Positions 44,367 through 53,371 of a stretch of DNA of 64,000 bases are shown in pieces; position 1 is the first letter of the stretch, and every line of letters starts with the position of its first letter. The translations under genes were made by a program, and so were the position numbers. The DNA lies in NCBI RefSeq assembly GCF_000341105.1, contig NZ_ANBB01000016.1:1-64000 (forward strand), given 5' to 3'. The notes beneath the pieces were generated by a model, which saw only the letters and a list, made by a program, of their open reading frames with translations, did no database searches and was not told the DNA's origin. The DNA comes from Nocardiopsis potens DSM 45234 (lineage in GTDB: Bacteria; Actinomycetota; Actinomycetes; Streptosporangiales; Streptosporangiaceae).

Positions 44367-45383
44367 TCAGAGATCCCGGTCCCAGACCTCGGAGACCAGG
44401 CCGTCGCCGAAGTCCTGGTGCGGGTGGGACTCCCGCAGGGTGAACCCGGCGCGGGCGTAGATGGAGCGGGCGGCGGTCAGGCAGGACTGCGTCCACAGCG
44501 TCATCCGGCGGTAGCCGGCCCCGCGGGCGAAGTCCATGCACTCCTCCACCAGCCGCCGCCCCAGCCCGTGTCCCCGGGCGGCCGGTTCGAGCAGCAGCAG
44601 GCGCAGCTTGGCGGTCTCGTCGTCGGCCCGGGTGCAGAACACGCTGCCCACCCGCTCCCCGCCGAGCTCGGCGATCCAGCCGCGCTCCCGCTCCGGGTCG
44701 TGCCCGGACGCGAACTCGGCGATGATCCTCGCGACCAGCGCCTCGTAGGCGGCGCCCCAGCCGTACTCCTTCGTGTAGAGCGCGCCGTGCCGGTCCAGCA
44801 CCCAGCCCAGGTCGCCGGGGGCGAGCGGGCGCAGCACCGGGGTCGGGGCGCGGCCGTCCGCCGGCCGATCGCCTTCCGGTCGGCCGCCCTCCGATCGGCC
44901 ACTCTCCGGCCGGTCGGGGGCGAGCAGCTCCCGCACCGCGGTCAGCGCCTCGGCCAGCCGGGCGCGCTCCTCCGGTGCGAGCGCGGCGAGCAGGCCGCCG
45001 ATCTTGGTGTCGGCGCGCTCGTCCATCAGCGCGGCGGCGCGGGCGCCGGCCGAGGTCAGCTCGACGGTGTTCCTCCGGCCGTCGGCGGGGGAGGGGGCGC
45101 GGACGACCAGCCCGGTCGACTCCAGCCGGGCCAGCACCCGGCTCAGCTGGCCGGCGTCGATGTCCATCGCGCGGCGCAGGTCGGAGGTCTCGGAGCGGCC
45201 GCGGTGCAGCAGCTCGTGGAAGGTGCGCACCTCGGTCAGCGACCAGGGCGAGTCGAGATGGCCGGGGTCGAGCGCCCCGACGCGGGCGGTGAGGAAGCGG
45301 TTGAAGGCGCGGAGCCGGGCGATGTCGGCGGCGGGGACGGCGGTCCCGGCCGGAACGGACGCGGTGCTCTCCAGGGAATCCAT
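44367..45383 (-). CDS. MarR-type regulator fused to a GNAT acetyltransferase
   Basis: This 338-residue two-domain protein has residues about 30-165 as a MarR winged helix (LTEVRTFHELLHRGRSETSD, LRRAMDIDAGQLSRVLARLE, the wing SPADGRRNTVELTSAG). A Pro/Gly/Arg-rich linker lies near 170-190, and a GNAT domain fills 190-338 with the acetyl-CoA loop LLLEPAARGHGLGRRLVEE and the C-terminal ARAGFTLRESHPHQDFG. Such fusions may couple a metabolite-modifying activity to repression. The ATG at 45383 is used; a palindromic operator sits just upstream, suggesting autoregulation. Confidence 0.92.
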   Translation of the reverse strand: MDSLESTASVPAGTAVPAADIARLRAFNRFLTARVGALDPGHLDSPWSLTEVRTFHELLHRGRSETSDLRRAMDIDAGQLSRVLARLESTGLVVRAPSPADGRRNTVELTSAGARAAALMDERADTKIGGLLAALAPEERARLAEALTAVRELLAPDRPESGRSEGGRPEGDRPADGRAPTPVLRPLAPGDLGWVLDRHGALYTKEYGWGAAYEALVARIIAEFASGHDPERERGWIAELGGERVGSVFCTRADDETAKLRLLLLEPAARGHGLGRRLVEECMDFARGAGYRRMTLWTQSCLTAARSIYARAGFTLRESHPHQDFGDGLVSEVWDRDL

Positions 45384-45401
45384 GGCTGCCCCGATCAAAG
45401 T

Positions 45402-45418
45402 CGTTGACTCTGTCAACG
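45402..45418. promoter_or_regulatory. MarR-type palindromic operator
   Basis: cgttgactctgtcaacg is a perfect palindrome with 7-bp arms and a 3-base centre, 19 bp before the start of the MarR-GNAT gene. The position suits autorepression. Confidence 0.7.
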
Positions 45419-45465
45419 ATTCTCGCGCGGCGGGCCGCCGAAGGCAAGGCCCCGGGGTCCCGCCC

Positions 45466-45533
45466 CGCGTTGATCTCGGCGCCTTCGCCGCCTCAAAGCC
45501 GGTCGGCCCGGCGGTCGCGCGGAGATCAACGCG
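45466..45533. terminator. Long-range inverted repeat after the CitE-like gene
   Basis: Twelve-base arms cgcgttgatctc (45466-45477) and gagatcaacgcg (45522-45533) are separated by 44 bases. It stands between the stop of the CitE-like gene and the next gene. The arms resemble the outer part of the type I palindromes. Confidence 0.5.
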
Positions 45534-45570
45534 AGGGGGAGGGGCGGGCCTGCGGACGGGCCGGCGCGGG

Positions 45571-46509
45571 TCAGGCCTCCGGGGTGCGGTGCAGGCCGGC
45601 AGCGCGGCCCTTGGCCGCGATGACCAGGGCCATCTTCCGGGACGCCTCGTCGAGCATCTCGTCGCCGAGCATCACCGCGCCGCGCCGCTGCACGGTGGTG
45701 GCGTGCTCGTAGGCGTCCAGGATCCGCTCGGCGCGGTCGTAGTCGGCCTGGTCCGGGGCGTACACCTCGTTGGCGGCCTCCACCTGGGCCGGGTGCAGCA
45801 CCCACTTGCCGTCGTAGCCGAGGCCCGCCGTGCGCCCGGCCGAGGCGCGGAACCCCTCGACGTCCCGCACCTGCAGGTAGGGGCCGTCGATGGCCTGGAG
45901 GCCGTTGGCGCGGGCGGCGGTGAGGATGCGCAGCAGCACGTAGTGGTAGGCGTCGGCGCCGTAGCCGGGCGGCTGCCCGCCGACGGTCAGCGTGCGCATG
46001 TTCATCGACGCCATGTAGTCGGCCGGGCCGTAGACCAGCGTCTCCAGCCGGGGCGAGGAGGCGGCGATGGCGTCCACCGCGGCCACGCCGCGGGCGTCCT
46101 CGATCTGCGCCTCGATGCCGATCCGCCCCGGCTCCAGCCCGGTGGCCCGCTCGACCTGGGTGAGCAGCAGGTCCAGCCACTGCACGTGCGCCGCCTCGGT
46201 CACCTTCGGCAGCACCAGGCAGTCCAGCTCGGCGCCGGCGCCCTCGACCAGGGCGATCACGTCCCGGTAGGTCCAGGCGGTGCCCAGGTCGTTCACCCGG
46301 ACGGTGCGGGTCCGCCCGCCCCAGCCGCCCTCGTTGAGCGCGGCCACCGCCGCCTCCCGGGCCCGCTCCTTCTCCGACGGCGCCACCGCGTCCTCCAGGT
46401 CCAGGAAGAAGGCGTCGGCGGCGAGGTCGCGCGCCTTCTCGATGAACCGGGGGTTGGACGCGGGGACGGCGAGGACCGACCGACGCGACCTGGACGGAGC
46501 CGCAGCCAT
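45571..46509 (-). CDS. HpcH/HpaI (CitE-like) CoA-ester lyase
   Basis: This 312-residue TIM-barrel enzyme probably cleaves or forms a malyl-, methylmalyl- or citramalyl-CoA. The family landmarks are RRSVLAVPASNPRFIEKARD, AFFLDLEDAVAPSEKERARE (the metal-binding acidic pair), VRVNDLGTAWTYRDV, GIEAQIEDARGVAAVDAI and DGKWVLHPAQVEAANEVYAP. The length fits L-malyl-CoA/beta-methylmalyl-CoA lyase-like proteins more than citrate lyase beta subunits. The ATG at 46509 follows AGGAG. It is divergent from the molybdopterin oxidoreductase gene. The exact substrate is unresolved. Confidence 0.92.
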   Translation of the reverse strand: MAAAPSRSRRSVLAVPASNPRFIEKARDLAADAFFLDLEDAVAPSEKERAREAAVAALNEGGWGGRTRTVRVNDLGTAWTYRDVIALVEGAGAELDCLVLPKVTEAAHVQWLDLLLTQVERATGLEPGRIGIEAQIEDARGVAAVDAIAASSPRLETLVYGPADYMASMNMRTLTVGGQPPGYGADAYHYVLLRILTAARANGLQAIDGPYLQVRDVEGFRASAGRTAGLGYDGKWVLHPAQVEAANEVYAPDQADYDRAERILDAYEHATTVQRRGAVMLGDEMLDEASRKMALVIAAKGRAAGLHRTPEA

Positions 46510-46785
46510 GTTTCCACTCCTGGGGATCGACCGAACGGGAGGCGCGGCGGTGCCGCGCACGGACATGCTCGCAAACCCGGAGCGGTCCCGGAGCGTCAGC
46601 CCTTTCACAAGGCGCCGCATGCGGCGCCACGGTACGGCTCCGCCCGGGGCGGGCGGGCCTGCGGTGCCGCGCGGTGTGCCGGACGCGGCGCCGTACGGGG
46701 GTGGGCACACGAAGAAAGGAACAATAGGGTGCATTCCAGGCGCGGGGAGTCCGCCGAGCGTCCGCAGCGCGGGGAGAGGGGACCG

Positions 46786-49146
46786 ATGAGCAACCGGTCG
46801 CAGAGCGAGGCCGTCGCATATCCGACCAGTTCGCACTGGGGCAGCTACCAGGTCCTGGTCGAAGGGGACCGGGTGGTCGGCGCCCGGCCCGACCCGGACG
46901 ATCCCGCCCCCTCGCCGCTGATCGGCAACGCGCCCGGCGCCCAGCACCACGCCACCCGCATCGCCCGGCCGTCGATCCGCCGCCGCTGGCTGGAGCGCGG
47001 CCCGGGCCCCGACCCGCGCCGCGGCGCCCCCGGCGAAGAGTTCGTCGAGGTCGACTGGGACACCGCGCTCGACCTGCTCGCCGCCGAGCTGCGCCGGGTG
47101 CACACCGAGCACGGCGCCGAGGCGGTCTTCGGCGGCTCCTACGGCTGGGGCAGCGCGGGCCGGTTCCACCACTCGCAGAGCCAGCTGCACCGGTTCCTCA
47201 ACACCATCGGCGGCTACACCCGCAGCCGCAACACCTACAGCCACGCCGTGGTCGAGGTGCTCTTCCCGCACCTGCTGGGCGCGCCCGCCGCGCACGACCT
47301 GCTGGAGCGGCCGCCGTCCTGGAAGGCCATCGCCCGGCACACCGACCTCATCGTGACCTTCGGCGGCCTGCGCGCCTCCAACATGTGGATCTCCTCCGGC
47401 GGCCGGGCCGCCGGCACCGCCCTGCCCGCGATGGAGAAGGCCGCCGCCGCGGGCGTGCGCACCGTGTCGGTCAGCCCGCTGCGCGACGACACCATCGACG
47501 AGATGGGCGCCGAGTGGCTGCCGGTCTCGCCCGGCACCGACGCCGCCGTGCTGCTGGCGCTCGTCCACGTCCTGTTCGACGAGGGCCTGGCCGACCGGGA
47601 CTTCCTGGACCGCTACACGGTCGGCGCCGAAGTGGTGCGCCGCTCGGTCATGGGCATGATCGACGGCGTCGTGAAGACCCCGGAGTGGGCCGAGGAGATC
47701 AGCGGCCTGCCCGCGCCCCGGATCCGCGCCCTGGCCAGGGAGATGGCGTCCGGCCGCACCCTGGTCAACGTGGGCTGGTCGGTGCAGCGCGCCCGGTACG
47801 GCGAGCAGCCGATGTGGGCCGGCCTGGCGCTGGCCGCCTGCCTCGGCCAGATCGGCCTGCCCGGCGGCGGGTTCGCCACCGGCTACGGCTCCACCGGGCG
47901 CTACGGCGGCGGCTCCACCCCCGGCGGCCTGCCGCGCTTCCCGCAGGGCGCCAACCCGGTCGACCGGCACATCCCGGTCAACTGCACCGCCGAGATGCTG
48001 CTCAACCCCGGCGGCGCCTTCGTCCACGACGGCGAGGAGCTCACCTACCCCGACATCAGACTGGTCGCCTGGTCCGGCGGCAACCCGTTCCACCACCACC
48101 AGGACCTGGCCCGGCTGACCGAGGCGTTCGGCCGCCCGGAGACGGTGTGGACGGTGGAGACGCACTGGACCGCCACCGCCCGCCACGCCGACATCGTGCT
48201 GCCCTCCACCACCACCCTGGAGCGGGACGACATGGCGGCCAGCCGGGGCGACCTGCGGCTGCGCGCGATGCCCAGGGCGGTCCCGCCGCACGGCGAGGCG
48301 CGCGACGAGTACGAGGTCTACCGGGCCCTGGCCGCGCGGCTGGGCCGGGAGGGCGACTTCACCGAGGGGCGCACCGCCGAGGAGTGGCGCCGGCACATGT
48401 ACGAGGAGTGGCGGAAGCGGCAGAAGGAGGAGTTCTCCGCCGACCTGCCCGACTACGACGCGTTCTGGGAGGCCGGCTCGGTCGACCTGCCCGGCCGGGT
48501 CGAGGACGAGGCCCTGCTCGGCGACTTCCGCGCCGACCCGGTGGCCGCGCCGCTGCGGACGCCCAGCGGCCGCATCGAGCTGTTCTCCGCCACCATCGAG
48601 GGCTTCGACCTGCCGGACTGCCCCGGCTACCCGGTGTGGCTGCCGGGGGAGGAGCGGCTGGGCTCGCCCCGCTCCCGGCGCTGGCCGCTGCTGCTCCTGG
48701 CCAACCAGCCCTCCGGCCGGCTCCACAGCCAGCAGGACATGGGCGCCTACAGCCGCGGCCAGAAGATCGCCGGGCGGGCGCCGATCCGGCTGCACCCCGA
48801 CGACGCGGCCGCCCGCGGCCTCGCCGACGGCGACGTGGTCCGGGTCTACAACGACCGCGGCAGCCTGCTGGCCGGCGTGCGCGTCTCGGACGACCTGCGC
48901 CCCGGCGTCGCCCAGCTCTCCACGGGGGCCTGGTACGACCCGTCCGCGCCCGGCGTCACCTGCGCCCACGGCAACCCGAACGTCCTCACCTCGACCGCCG
49001 GCACCTCGGGGCTCTCCCAGGGCTGCACCGGCCAGCACGTCCTCGTCGAGGTCGCCCGCCACCAGGGAGACCTCCCGCCGGTCCGGGCCCTGGACCCGCC
49101 GGTGATCATCACCCTGGAGCAGCAGGACGCCGAGGGCTGGGAGTAG
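46786..49146 (+). CDS. Cytoplasmic molybdopterin oxidoreductase of the DMSO/biotin sulfoxide reductase family
   Basis: This 786-residue enzyme has an all-molybdopterin architecture. There is no N-terminal iron-sulfur cysteine motif and no Tat signal, as in BisC. Landmarks are SHWGSYQVLVEGDRVVGARP, GGSYGWGSAGRFHHSQSQLH and GGYTRSRNTYSHAVVEVLF, in which Ser152 of YSHA should ligate molybdenum. SGGNPFHHHQDL, SGRLHSQQDMGAYS and a C-terminal molydopterin-dinucleotide domain follow. It probably reduces an S- or N-oxide. The ATG at 46786 follows GGGGAGAGGGG. It would depend on molybdate imported by the modABC operon at 9-12 kb. Confidence 0.94.
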   Translation: MSNRSQSEAVAYPTSSHWGSYQVLVEGDRVVGARPDPDDPAPSPLIGNAPGAQHHATRIARPSIRRRWLERGPGPDPRRGAPGEEFVEVDWDTALDLLAAELRRVHTEHGAEAVFGGSYGWGSAGRFHHSQSQLHRFLNTIGGYTRSRNTYSHAVVEVLFPHLLGAPAAHDLLERPPSWKAIARHTDLIVTFGGLRASNMWISSGGRAAGTALPAMEKAAAAGVRTVSVSPLRDDTIDEMGAEWLPVSPGTDAAVLLALVHVLFDEGLADRDFLDRYTVGAEVVRRSVMGMIDGVVKTPEWAEEISGLPAPRIRALAREMASGRTLVNVGWSVQRARYGEQPMWAGLALAACLGQIGLPGGGFATGYGSTGRYGGGSTPGGLPRFPQGANPVDRHIPVNCTAEMLLNPGGAFVHDGEELTYPDIRLVAWSGGNPFHHHQDLARLTEAFGRPETVWTVETHWTATARHADIVLPSTTTLERDDMAASRGDLRLRAMPRAVPPHGEARDEYEVYRALAARLGREGDFTEGRTAEEWRRHMYEEWRKRQKEEFSADLPDYDAFWEAGSVDLPGRVEDEALLGDFRADPVAAPLRTPSGRIELFSATIEGFDLPDCPGYPVWLPGEERLGSPRSRRWPLLLLANQPSGRLHSQQDMGAYSRGQKIAGRAPIRLHPDDAAARGLADGDVVRVYNDRGSLLAGVRVSDDLRPGVAQLSTGAWYDPSAPGVTCAHGNPNVLTSTAGTSGLSQGCTGQHVLVEVARHQGDLPPVRALDPPVIITLEQQDAEGWE

Positions 49147-49241
49147 CCGGGCGGGGAGCGGCGGCGCGGGGCCGTTCCCCCGCCTCGCGGCCGCCGGGTG
49201 AAGGGCGTCACCTGGGACGCCCGCTTTTTCCAGATTGGTGG

Positions 49242-49260
49242 ATAGGTTAGCCTCTACTAA
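49242..49260. promoter_or_regulatory. Candidate iron box (DtxR/IdeR type) before the siderophore importer
   Basis: ataggttagcctctactaa matches the 19-bp actinobacterial iron box consensus at about 14 positions, with the left half aggttagc complete. It lies 144 bp before the chosen permease start, so repression by an iron-loaded DtxR-like protein is likely. Confidence 0.7.
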
Positions 49261-49403
49261 GTCGACCGCCGGGCCCGGGCACGGGTTCCGGTGGTGTGTG
49301 GTGTCCGGCGCCGGTCGGACGGCTTGGTGCTCGGGAAGAGCCGGAGGAAGACTGTGTCCTTGGGATGGCGGCTGAGCCGCCCCGCCTGCCGCGGCGGGGC
49401 CGG

Positions 49404-50516
49404 ATGAGCTCGGAGCGGACGACGGCCGTCATCGGGGCGTCGGCGGAGAAGGCCCGGGCAGAGGCCGAGCGCGAAGAGGCCGCCGCGGCGCTGGAGGAGC
49501 GGACGCGGAGCCATGTCCGGACCCGGGTGGTGCGCGCCGTCGGGCTGCTCGCGGCGCTCGGCGCCCTGGCGGTCTGCGTCGGCCTCAGCGTCTCGGTCGG
49601 AGCCAAGCCGATCCCGCTGTCCACCGTGTGGGACGCGCTCTGGAACAACGACGGCTCCTACGACCACAGCGTCATCGTCGAGCTGCGGGTCCCCCGCGCG
49701 GTGCTCGGCGTCTTCGTCGGGGCGGCGCTCGGCCTGGCCGGCGCCCTCATGCAGGGCCTGACCCGCAACCCGCTGGCCGAACCCGGCATCCTCGGGGTGA
49801 ACTCGGGCGCGGCCGCCGCGGTGGTCTTCGCGATCTACATGTTCGGCGTGACCAGCCCCGACGCCTACGTCTGGTTCGCCTTCCTCGGCGCCGCCGTCGC
49901 CTCCGTCGCGGTCTACGCGCTCGGCTCGGGCGGCCGCAGCCAGGCGACCCCGGTGCGGCTGGCCCTGGCCGGCACCGCGATCGCCGCCGTGCTCCAGGGC
50001 CTGGTGTACACGGTCATCGCCCTCGACGACTTCGTCTTCGACCGGATCCGGTTCTGGCAGGTCGGCTCCCTGGTCGGGCGCGACCTCGAACTGTTCCTGA
50101 GGGTCTGGCCGTTCCTGCTGGCCGGCGTGGTGATCGCGCTGGCGCTCGCGCCCGCGCTGAACACCATCGCGCTCGGCGACGACCTGGCCTCGGCGCTCGG
50201 CGCCCGGCTCAACCGCACCCGGGCGCTGGCCGCCCTGGCGATCGTGCTGCTGTGCGGCTCGGCCACCGCCACCGCCGGGCCGATCTGGTTCGTCGGGCTC
50301 ACCGTGCCGCACGTCGCGCGCGCCATCGTCGGTCCGGACCAGCGGTGGCTGCTGCCCTACTCCGCGGTGCTCGCCGCGATCCTGCTCACCGCCGCCGACA
50401 CCCTCGGCCGGGTGGTGCTGCCCAACGGCGAGCTGGAGGTCGGCATCATCACGGCGCTGGTCGGCGCCCCGGTGTTCATCGCGTTGGTCCGGCGGAAGAG
50501 GATGGCCCAGCTGTGA
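49404..50516 (+). CDS. Ferric-siderophore ABC transporter permease 1 (FecCD family)
   Basis: This permease of about 370 residues has around nine to ten membrane helices. FecCD landmarks are ELRVPRAVLGVFVGAALGLA, GALMQGLTRNPLAEPGILGV, FWQVGSLVGRDLE, the ALGARLNRTRALAALAIVLL stretch and GPIWFVGLTVPHVAR. The first 60 residues are a charged cytoplasmic leader. The ATG at 49404 is used, but the ribosome site is weak and an ATG at 49365 is possible. Its stop overlaps the second permease (GTGA). No substrate-binding protein gene is adjacent. Confidence 0.92.
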   Translation: MSSERTTAVIGASAEKARAEAEREEAAAALEERTRSHVRTRVVRAVGLLAALGALAVCVGLSVSVGAKPIPLSTVWDALWNNDGSYDHSVIVELRVPRAVLGVFVGAALGLAGALMQGLTRNPLAEPGILGVNSGAAAAVVFAIYMFGVTSPDAYVWFAFLGAAVASVAVYALGSGGRSQATPVRLALAGTAIAAVLQGLVYTVIALDDFVFDRIRFWQVGSLVGRDLELFLRVWPFLLAGVVIALALAPALNTIALGDDLASALGARLNRTRALAALAIVLLCGSATATAGPIWFVGLTVPHVARAIVGPDQRWLLPYSAVLAAILLTAADTLGRVVLPNGELEVGIITALVGAPVFIALVRRKRMAQL

Positions 50517-51604
50517 CGGCGACCGAGACCCCCACCGAAACCGCGGTGCGGAGCCGCTCCCGCCGGGCCCGCCCGGCCCGGATCCTCCGGTTCGGCGACC
50601 GGGTGTCGCTGCGGGTGCGCCCGCGCGGCCTGGCCGTGGGCACCGGGCTCGTCGCCGCGATCACCGCGGTCTTCGCGGTCCTGCTCATGGTGGGCGAGTA
50701 CGAGATCCCGCTGGACAAGGTGGTGCTGGCGCTGGCCGGCGGCGGCGAGCGGCTGGACCTGTTCTTCGTCCGCGACGTCCGGCTGCCCCGCGCCTGGACC
50801 GCGGTGCTGGTCGGCGCCTCCCTCGGGGTGGCCGGGGCGGTGTTCCAGAGCCTGTCCCGCAACCCGCTGGGCAGCCCGGACATCATCGGCTTCACCGGCG
50901 GCGCCGCCACCGGCGCGGTCGCCGTCATCCTGCTGTTCGGCGGCACCATGCTCCAGGTCTCGCTGGGCGCGGTGGCCGGCGGCATCGGCACCGCGGCCCT
51001 GGTCTACCTGCTCGCGATGAAGCGCGGGGTGCAGGGCTACCGGCTGATCCTGGTCGGCATCGGCATCAGCGCCATGCTGCTGTCGGTCCGCGACTACCTG
51101 CTGACCCGGGCCGACCTCACCGAGGCGAAGACCGCGCAGATCTGGATGATCGGCAGCCTCAACGCGCGCGGCTGGACCGAGGTCATCGCGGTCCTGGTGT
51201 GCATGGCGCTGCTGCTGCCGGTGATCTTCGCGCTGGCCCCGCGGCTCCGGCTGATGGAGATGGGCGACCAGACCGCGGGCGCGCTCGGCGTCCCGGTGCA
51301 GGCCACCCAGGCGGTGGCGCTCATCGCGGCGAGCGCGCTGACCGGCGCCGCGATCGCCGTCGCCGGACCGATCTCGTTCATCGCGCTGGCCGCGCCGCAG
51401 CTCGCCCGCCGGCTGCTCCGCTCCACCGGCACCGCCTTCTTCGGGGCGGCCCTGATGGGCGCCCTGCTGCTGATCGCCGCGGACCTGGTGGCCCAGCGCG
51501 CGCTGGCGCCGGCGCAGCTCCCGGTCGGCGCGGTCACCGCCGTCATCGGCGGAAGCTACCTGGTCTGGCTGCTCTACCGTGAATGGCGGACCGGCCGTGC
51601 CTGA
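50513..51604 (+). CDS. Ferric-siderophore ABC transporter permease 2 (FecCD family)
   Basis: This 363-residue permease forms a heterodimer with the preceding one. Landmarks are RDVRLPRAWTAVLVGASLGV, GAVFQSLSRNPLGSPDIIGF, IWMIGSLNARGWTEV and AGPISFIALAAPQLARRLLR. The basic N-terminal tail before the first helix is long. The GTG at 50513 overlaps the previous stop by four bases. The ATPase gene follows after 40 bp. Confidence 0.93.
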   Translation: MTATETPTETAVRSRSRRARPARILRFGDRVSLRVRPRGLAVGTGLVAAITAVFAVLLMVGEYEIPLDKVVLALAGGGERLDLFFVRDVRLPRAWTAVLVGASLGVAGAVFQSLSRNPLGSPDIIGFTGGAATGAVAVILLFGGTMLQVSLGAVAGGIGTAALVYLLAMKRGVQGYRLILVGIGISAMLLSVRDYLLTRADLTEAKTAQIWMIGSLNARGWTEVIAVLVCMALLLPVIFALAPRLRLMEMGDQTAGALGVPVQATQAVALIAASALTGAAIAVAGPISFIALAAPQLARRLLRSTGTAFFGAALMGALLLIAADLVAQRALAPAQLPVGAVTAVIGGSYLVWLLYREWRTGRA

Positions 51605-51644
51605 CGCAGAACCCCGCCGCACCGCAAACCTTGGAGAGAACGCG

Positions 51645-52517
51645 ATGTCCGAACCGTCCCGGCTGTGGGGAGAGAACCTGACCCTGGCCTACGACCAGAG
51701 CGTCATCTCCAGCAACCTGGGGATCAGCATCCCGGACAACTCCTTCACCGTGATCGTCGGTCCGAACGCGTGCGGCAAGTCGACGCTGCTGCGGGCGCTG
51801 TCCCGGATGCTCAAGCCCACCAGCGGCGCGGTGCACCTGGACGGCAGGCTCATCTCCTCCTACCCCTCCAAGGAGGTGGCCCGGCGGCTCGGGCTGCTCC
51901 CGCAGTCCTCGGTCGCCCCGGACGGCATCACCGTCGCCGACCTGGTGGCGCGCGGCCGCTACCCGCACCAGAAGCTGCTCCGGCAGTGGTCCCGCTCGGA
52001 CGAGGCGGTGATCGGCGAGGCGATGGACGCCACCGGCGTCTCCGACCTGGCCGAGCGGATGGTCGACGAGCTCTCCGGCGGGCAGCGCCAGCGGGTGTGG
52101 CTGGCCATGGTGCTGGCCCAGCAGACCCCGCTGCTGCTGCTCGACGAGCCCACCACCTACCTGGACATCGCGCACCAGATCGACGTCCTCGACCTCTGCG
52201 CCGAGCTGCACGCCGACCGCGACTACACGCTGGTCGCGGTGCTGCACGACCTCAACCACGCGTGCCGCTACGCCACCCACCTCATCGTGATGAAGGACGG
52301 CGCCGTCGTCGCCGAGGGCGACCCGACCGAGATCGTCACCGACGAGCTGGTGGAGAAGGTCTTCGGGCTGCCGGTGCGGGTGGTGCCCGACCCCGAGACG
52401 CGGACCCCGATGATCGTCCCGGTCGACCGCAGGGGCATCGCCGCCCGCCGCGCGGAGAAGAACGGCGCGGCCGGCGCGGCCGCGGAGGCCGCTGTGGAGC
52501 AGCCCCGCTCGGCTTGA
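51645..52517 (+). CDS. Ferric-siderophore ABC transporter ATP-binding protein (FepC-like)
   Basis: This 290-residue ATPase energises the two FecCD permeases. It has Walker A GPNACGKSTLLR (Ala-Cys inside the loop, common in FepC), Q-loop LLPQSSVAPDGITVADLV, RGRYPHQKLLRQW, signature LSGGQRQRVWLAMVL, Walker B LLLLDEPTTYLDI and switch VAVLHDLNHACRY. The C-terminal tail of about 30 residues is Ala/Glu-rich. The ATG at 51645 follows GGAGAG. It ends in front of a type I palindrome. Confidence 0.95.
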   Translation: MSEPSRLWGENLTLAYDQSVISSNLGISIPDNSFTVIVGPNACGKSTLLRALSRMLKPTSGAVHLDGRLISSYPSKEVARRLGLLPQSSVAPDGITVADLVARGRYPHQKLLRQWSRSDEAVIGEAMDATGVSDLAERMVDELSGGQRQRVWLAMVLAQQTPLLLLDEPTTYLDIAHQIDVLDLCAELHADRDYTLVAVLHDLNHACRYATHLIVMKDGAVVAEGDPTEIVTDELVEKVFGLPVRVVPDPETRTPMIVPVDRRGIAARRAEKNGAAGAAAEAAVEQPRSA

Positions 52518-52544
52518 TCGGCCCCCGGCCCCGGCCCCGGCCCT

Positions 52545-52606
52545 GATGATCTTGACGCTGCGGGGGTGACAGAGCGCTCTGATACCCCCGCAACGCCAAG
52601 ATCATC
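52545..52606. terminator. Type I long palindrome between converging genes
   Basis: Arms 52545-52567 and 52584-52606 pair over 23 bp with two G-T-type mismatches. The left arm begins gatgatcttgacgctgcgg, as at 12563. It lies between the siderophore ATPase and the oppositely directed reductase and may terminate both. Confidence 0.75.
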
Positions 52607-52619
52607 GCGGGGAGGGCGG

Positions 52620-53204
52620 TCAGCCGTCGGCCGGGGCGGTGCCCTTGCGGATCCGGTACCGCATGACCGCAGTCTCCCCGGAGCGCCGGACCCACAGCGG
52701 CTCCAGCTCGGTCCGGACCGACCCCGGGCCGCCGAACAGCCGGGTGCCGGCGCCGAGCAGGACCGGCAGCACGTGCACCTGGACCTCGTCGACCAGGTCC
52801 GCCGCGATGCACTGCCGGGCGACGTCCGCGCCGGCGACGATGACGTCCTTTCCGCCGGCCGCGGCGAGGGCGCGCCGGACCGCCTCCCGGACGTCGCCGC
52901 TGAGGAAGACGGTGTCCGGGTCGTCCTCGGGCGGCCGGTGGGTGAGCACCAGCTCGGCGCCGGACCAGGCGCCGCCGAACGCCTCCCCGCTGGGCTTCCC
53001 CGCGTCCCGCCGCGCCACGTCGTAGCCGCGCCGGCCGCCCAGCATCGCCCCGGTCGCCGCCATCACGTCATCGACCTCGCCTTCGCCGGCGGCGTACTCG
53101 AAGACCCAGTCCATCGCGTCGTCCGGGCCCGCGATGAACCCGTCCAGCGACATCGAGGTGTGCCAGAGGACGATCCCGCCGCCCTCCCGTGCCGTTCCCG
53201 CCAT
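52620..53204 (-). CDS. RibD C-terminal/dihydrofolate reductase-like protein
   Basis: This 194-residue cytoplasmic reductase has the NADPH-binding fold of DHFR/RibD. Landmarks are LWHTSMSLDGFIAGPDDAMD at the N-terminus, GAMLGGRRGYDVARR, KDVIVAGADVARQCIAADLV and VLPVLLGAGTRLFGG. This subgroup is widespread in actinobacteria, usually with unknown substrates; it is not the essential FolA. The ATG at 53204 follows GAAGGG. It is divergent from the MerR regulator gene. Confidence 0.9.
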   Translation of the reverse strand: MAGTAREGGGIVLWHTSMSLDGFIAGPDDAMDWVFEYAAGEGEVDDVMAATGAMLGGRRGYDVARRDAGKPSGEAFGGAWSGAELVLTHRPPEDDPDTVFLSGDVREAVRRALAAAGGKDVIVAGADVARQCIAADLVDEVQVHVLPVLLGAGTRLFGGPGSVRTELEPLWVRRSGETAVMRYRIRKGTAPADG

Positions 53205-53371
53205 CGTCCGCCCTTCGCTCCGCCGGTTCCGCGCCGCGCCGGGCCCGCCGGGCCCGCGCCGCGCCGTACCGTACAGACCGCGGCGGGGGCGGGAAGTCAT
53301 CGGCGGCCGCGCCCGGCCGGAGCGGCGGGCTTGACCCTCCCACCGTGTCAGGCCCTTTGATCGGGAGCACC

